From Diphasiastrum complanatum (lineage: Eukaryota > Streptophyta > Lycopodiopsida > Lycopodiales > Lycopodiaceae): a DNA stretch of 64,000 nucleotides. The stretch spans positions 23,358,285 to 23,422,284 of the forward strand of contig CM055104.1 of assembly GCA_029204225.1 (NCBI GenBank), written 5' to 3'. The notes under the pieces are model-generated. The model made no database searches. It saw only the letters and a program-made list of their open reading frames with translations, and was not told the DNA's origin. Shown here piece after piece: positions 59,560-64,000 of this stretch. The position numbers and the translations under genes were made by a program. How positions within the stretch are numbered: position 1 is the first letter of the stretch; the number at the start of each line of letters is the position of its first letter.

Positions 59560-61137
59560 AGACTACTTGAGGCTCACACCATGTCTAGTAATCAACATAT
59601 GTTTTCAAATAAAGTACCCCTTAGTGAAGAACAATATTTCGCACAGTCATCATTGTCACGGACAGTTTTAGATGAAAACGTAACTCATCGAGGGATTCCC
59701 AAAAATTTGTAATTTGCATTCAAACTTCCAAAGGCTATTAATCATGGCCATCGACAGTTTCTATTGCTTCTAGTACATGATTAAACTGTGTTTTTTGATA
59801 ATCCAACATTTGACTAGGTGATAAGAAGATAGTACCTGAAAATATAAATTGTCACCACTCGCAATGCAACAACTTGGAGTAAGTACTTGCATTGATATTA
59901 GAGATACATAAAAATCTAGCTAGAACTCATGCCTTAACAAAAATGTTTACATGTTGTAAGCGAATAAGCATTCAAAATATTAGTCATTTCAGCAAAAGCT
60001 AAGTAGTATGCTGTCATAAACTACATAAATAAATGGTTAGTCATTTCTGCATTCACAGTCATTATGCTCAAATTTTATAGCTTCTTTGTCATAACAGTAA
60101 ATTTAAAAAAAAATATTTGTTTCTTACAAACACACCAAAAAAAACTGATTTTAGTACATGTTCAAATGTGATTTCTACAAAACACAATTCAAAGTAAAAA
60201 AACTATGGCAAGTTAATAAAGTCATAATATGTAACTAATAATAATTGTGTATTATAGAGACTATGTAACAAATAGTCATGCAGATCATCATTAGTGTTCC
60301 CATTGCGGAGGTACAAAAATGTAAATTAAAAATGAAATAAAATGTTGAAACAAAACTTTGCAAACAATTTTGTATAGTTTTTTAAATTGCTACATGTATG
60401 TATGATATCTTTCAATATGCATAAAATGTATATGAAATTTGAAAAATGTATTAGAATCATTTAAGCTTAACAAACTTTTGCATCCATTGGGTCTTTGTAA
60501 CATGAAACAAAATAATATCCTAATAGATTTTGTGTTTTATGCTCTAACAATAGAAAGAGTAATAATTGACTTTATTGTTATCTAGATAACTACACAATCA
60601 CCTAATTTACTTAGGCATGTGTAATTTCTAGATTACATCTATGATTTTATACACTGCCTGACAATACTAGGCTGTCAAATATAAATCACAAACTATGAAA
60701 AGAACAATAAATGTCTTTTCTATTAGTTGCTAGTAAAAGATAAAAAATGCATATATTTCAAATTGATAAAATCACGTGGTTTGTATGAGAACGCATTTGG
60801 GGAGAAATTTTTGTATATTTACTTGAGGAGTGAACAAAAAGGACAAGCAAATTTCATGTATAAATACTACAAATGATAAAAGAATGTGCAATAGGCGGAT
60901 AAAATTCCTTGAATAAAAAAATAACATAGAAGAACTGCGATCTATCAACGTGTGGTATTTGTACTTAAATTACAAAACATTAGCAGTTATCATTCATTTC
61001 AAATATATATATCTTGAACACCTATGCTTGTTTTTCTGTAAAAGCCTATTGTTGCAGTTGTATTTGAACTTACGAACGTAATATATATATCTTTATAAAA
61101 CCAAGTCAATACCAGTTTGCTGATAATTAGTGACGTA
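59560..61137. other. no gene recognised
   Basis: Very AT-rich. No frame, repeat or RNA gene recognised. Confidence 0.4.
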
Positions 61138-61450
61138 TTATCCACTATCCAAAGTAAAGTGTCCATGAATTTGTCTAGTTGCCAATAACTCTTGCAAATC
61201 ATGGTAATTTTCTCGTTCCATGTACAAGAACAATTTTGGTAGTTGAAAAATACGATCAATCCACTCATCTTTGATTTTTATGTGCATAACACCATATGGA
61301 CCAACGATGGTACAACTAATCACCGAGATTCTCTCGAGTTGCGTAGTTTTCATACATCCAAAACAAAATGGCAATTTAGTTCGGAATGAATACCGATCTT
61401 GCTTACATGCCGCACAAACATATTCAAAACATAGTGCATAGTCTGGTTTT
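61138..61450 (-). pseudogene. unrecognised zinc-binding-like coding block
   Basis: An open minus-strand stretch of about 100 codons reads CFEYVCAACKQDRYSFRTKL, then FCFGCMKTTQLERISVISCT, then HIKIKDEWIDRIFQLPKLFL and ENYHDLQELLATRQIHGHF. Two Cys-x2-Cys pairs (CAAC and CFGC) about 17 residues apart look like a zinc ribbon. It lies 0.5 kb downstream of the family X copy on the same strand, so it may be another exon of that gene. Function unknown. Confidence 0.4.
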
Positions 61451-61922
61451 AAGTAGCTGCCCTACGACCTACATAGACATAGGCAACACGTGTGAATACA
61501 TATAAAATAGAAAATATAATAATGTATAGTAAAAAATAAGAACCTGTTATTGATAATTATGAATATATTTTGATGTTTCCCTAATTATCATGTTACAAAA
61601 ATACATAATTGACTTCTATCGTAACACCACTTCCACTAGTGTGCTATTGATGAACTTTATGTAATCAAGGTTCGATGTCCGAAGGGAACATGGCCGAAAA
61701 CAGTTTTGGGTGACACTACAAATTGGAATGGGTTGGCCTCTTTGCAAACCTCCAAATTTCGTATACTATTCATGTACCATTGATAATTATGGTATTCATT
61801 GACAATTTTGTTGTACGTCACCTTTGTGTCTTTCCAAAATGTTATTTGTGGAATGCATTGTCAAGTTAGTATATATAGATGTATAAGTATATGACATATT
61901 AAAAGCAACAAATATGCCTTTT

Positions 61923-62536
61923 TTAATGTACTTGTGCATGATCTTGTTGCTCGAAACCGTCGGCAACAGTTAGCACGCAATGACGATGTTCGTTGGTGGC
62001 AATGCTAGTGATAAGAACGATGATTGTGCCTAAAATCATTGAATTATGGATGTCCTTATTCTCAGCCAACAAATATATACAATTTTCACGAGAATCCGCT
62101 AAGCATATTTCAGGGGAAACGGCCACACATATGAGCAAATTAGGAATAAGAATAACTTGCATGTTTCGTCTGAACACCATGGTGAAATTACTTAATCCAT
62201 ACATTTCGTAAATTGATAGTGTGATAGTATCAACTTCGTGCACGTCCATTAGATCCAATTTCAAGTATCGTGCATATAGCACATTCATCATGAAATTTTC
62301 ATATTTGAAAATTATTTGTTCCTCAAAATATATATTAGATAGACCAAGTGCAATATTTGCAACAAATACTTGATGCAAATTTGTTGGCGATGCTAGCGAG
62401 GAGTCACGATCCACGCGTAATCGCTTGCTATCATCATCACCTTCAAAAAAAATTTTGTTTTTGAATTCAACGACGTGTCCACATTTACTAGGCATATATC
62501 AACAATGGACACCACGGTCGATGCACTGCTACTAGT
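61923..62536 (-). pseudogene. unknown gene family X, minus-strand copy
   Basis: A 190-codon minus frame (62495-61923) contains SKRLRVDRDSSLASPTNLHQ, then VFVANIALGLSNIYFEEQI, NVLYARYLKLDLMDVHEVD, GLSNFTMVF and CLADSRENCIYLLAENKDIH. It is the better-kept copy; the plus-strand copy at 57.1-57.8 kb has the same blocks with more damage. The match to that copy ends exactly at 62536, the end of a gypsy LTR, so the 5' part of this copy has been moved away by that insertion. No known domain or catalytic motif is evident. Confidence 0.6.
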
Positions 62537-63032
62537 TGATGGCATATGCAACAATGCTCTTGTTACAACTCTCTAGGTCTCTGATTGCCTTGAAGGTTGA
62601 CGCACACCCCCTGCTAGTGACGATGCACCGTATCCGCCCATCCATAGGGTCACTACCGACCCACCCCCATCCACTGGAGCTATTGACATCCACATGTCTA
62701 GTCAAGCCTTTGACGAAAACTAGCATCCCATACCACCAGCCATCACCGTTGGCTCTCCCTAGCACACATCTCCTAGCTTGGAGATACATCCTAGGTACTG
62801 CGCGTGCTCTCCATCCACCAACTCCCAGATAGACTGAGTGAATGGCAAAAGAAAAATTCCACCAGTAGGGTCCCATCAAGCACGGTCCCACCGACGACAT
62901 GTGACCACCTAGGATGGTGACCACCGACAACATGTGACCACCTAGGATGGTGACGCATGGCACCAAAACATGTTGATAACACCAGCCCTTGCGAGGATGT
63001 CACTAAAGGATGTATCGTTATTATACATAACA
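62537..63032 (-). mobile_element. 3' LTR of a Ty3/gypsy element (minus)
   Basis: On the minus strand it begins TGTTATGTATAATAACG right after a polypurine tract and ends GCCATCA, giving TG...CA borders and a length of 496 bp. It includes a 33-bp tandem duplication (62891-62956, ACATGTGACCACCTAGGATG units). A chance 144-codon minus frame (62966-62532) crosses it. The flank ACTAG (minus sense) is the likely target duplication. Confidence 0.8.
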
Positions 63033-63045
63033 TTCCCTCCCCCAT
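63033..63045 (-). promoter_or_regulatory. polypurine tract of the gypsy element
   Basis: On the minus strand ATGGGGGAGGGAA immediately precedes the LTR start TGTTATG, the expected plus-strand primer. Confidence 0.85.
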
Positions 63046-63089
63046 AAAAACTTTCTTCTATGGGAGAAAATTAGAAAATTGAAGTTTTA

Positions 63090-64000
63090 AATCGTCTTCA
63101 TTTTCCAAGGTGTCCTCGTCATCTGATTTCTTTACAAAAAATCATATGGTTAAAAATCAGATGATTTATTAGTTGATGATGTCAAGTATCTATGATCCTA
63201 TCTAGCTCATGGGGTACAAAGGCAGTAAAATCTTCCAATAACATAAGATCATCGGCTGAGATTAGGTTGTGCTTTCCGCCAAGTCATTCCTTTAAATGAC
63301 TAATGTGAAATACAATATGAATCTTACTTCCAGCGAGAAATTCTAGTTGATATGTGTTCCGACCAATCTTGTTAACAATTTTGAAAGGACCGCTATATCG
63401 TGGAGATAACTTGGGGCATTTTCTCGTTCAAAGTGGCTTAGAGTCTTATGGGATTCTAAGATATACCCAATCACTGATCTCAAATTTTAGCATAGAATTG
63501 GGCTCAATTATAAGTCGATCTAATGCTTTCCTTAGCCACCTGCGACATTTTCTGCATATCCTACAAGAAATTAGTTGTGCGCTTGCACCTTCAGGCCTTT
63601 GAGTCCAATGGAGATAGGACTTGGAACGAGGCTGAAAGTCATACAAGAGCATAAAAGGACTAAATCTGGTGGCAGAATGCTTCATACTATTATATACAAA
63701 CTCAACCATTGGGATGTACTTTTTTTCAATATGATTGTCATCTAAAAACATATGTGTGAAGCATATCTTCCATTGACTGGCTGACACGTTGGGTCTATCC
63801 ATCAATATCTGGTGATTCGTAGACAAAAGACTTAAGGTACTTTCCAACCTTTCAAAGATTGTCTGCCAGAACTTGCCAATGAACTTAGAATCACGATTGC
63901 CAGCAATATCGTTTGACAAATCATACAATTCGAACAACTTTTCAACGAAGATTTGTGCAAGTTCAGAAGCTTTGATGATAGTTTTTGTTGGAATAAATTA
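63090..64000 (-). pseudogene. Ty3/gypsy integrase C-terminal part, running off the window
   Basis: The minus strand reads SELAQIFVEKLFELYDLSND, then SKFIGKFWQTIFERL, then KYIPMVEFVYNSMKHSATRF and SPFMLLYDFQP. Towards the LTR it ends KLSPRYSGPFKIVNKIGRNT followed by LEFLAGSKIHIVFHISHLKE. These match the integrase core end, the GPY/F module and the linker of gypsy elements. The HPQTDGQ-like segment is damaged (NHQILMDRPN). A stop follows YLRIP. The first part of the element lies beyond 64000. Confidence 0.9.

Noticed and set aside
62532-62966. 144-codon minus frame with GGHMSSV and GGHHPRWSHVV repeats
   Set aside because: It lies inside the gypsy LTR; the repeats come from a 33-bp tandem duplication in the LTR.

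Overview
This window looks like intergenic DNA, or very long intron DNA, from a large, repeat-rich land-plant nuclear genome. The signs are a TTTAGGG-type telomere-like tract, MIKC-type MADS-box exons, Ty1/copia primer-binding sites matching initiator tRNA-Met, Ty3/gypsy primer sites of the TGGYGCCGTTGCCGGGGA type, and plant-style hAT transposase remnants. Dinucleotide microsatellites are abundant and very long. A fern or gymnosperm seems more likely than a compact angiosperm because of the old, layered transposons and several unusual coding families. That is an inference, not something the sequence proves.

Layout. 0.5-1.7 kb: a duplicated unit of telomere-like repeat plus (TG)n, (TA)n and (GA)n. 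1.7-4.4 kb: a 3'-truncated copia element, followed by a 260-bp repeat that recurs at 59.3 kb. 4.8-7.5 kb: a decayed multi-exon gene of a family I cannot name, convergent with a minus-strand coding remnant at 7.5-8.0 kb. 8.4-10.3 kb: microsatellites, a tandem duplication and a hairpin element. 10.8-12.1 kb (minus): five exons of a MADS-box gene (K-box and C-terminus) carrying one stop codon, with a hAT-like MITE next to them. 13.2-18.5 kb: gypsy integrase and protease scraps, a 530-codon copia RT-RNase H reading frame with its 3' LTR, and an opposite-strand copia gag. 18.5-24 kb: almost featureless. 24.4-27.5 kb (minus): a decayed full-length hAT transposase. 28.1-30.5 kb and 34-38.2 kb: two gypsy elements with primer sites. 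41.8-44 kb: scrambled gypsy fragments.

46.3-47.2 kb (minus): a decayed gene resembling a eukaryotic tyrosine recombinase (Crypton/DUF3504-like), the most unusual coding signal here. 47.3-48.1 kb: three tandem 200-bp repeats. 50.9-56.0 kb (minus): a broken non-LTR retrotransposon with a reverse-transcriptase start, a nuclease-like C-terminus and a separated zinc-finger N-terminus. 57.1-57.8 kb and 61.1-62.5 kb: two oppositely oriented copies of an unknown gene family, one interrupted by a gypsy element whose 3' LTR and integrase fill 62.5-64 kb. 57.8-59.3 kb: the 5' end of another copia element.

No gene in the window is intact. The parts do not form a pathway; the layout records nested insertion and decay. 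Many disabling changes are C-to-T or G-to-A, often in CAG/CTG context, as expected from deamination of methylated cytosine in silenced plant transposons.
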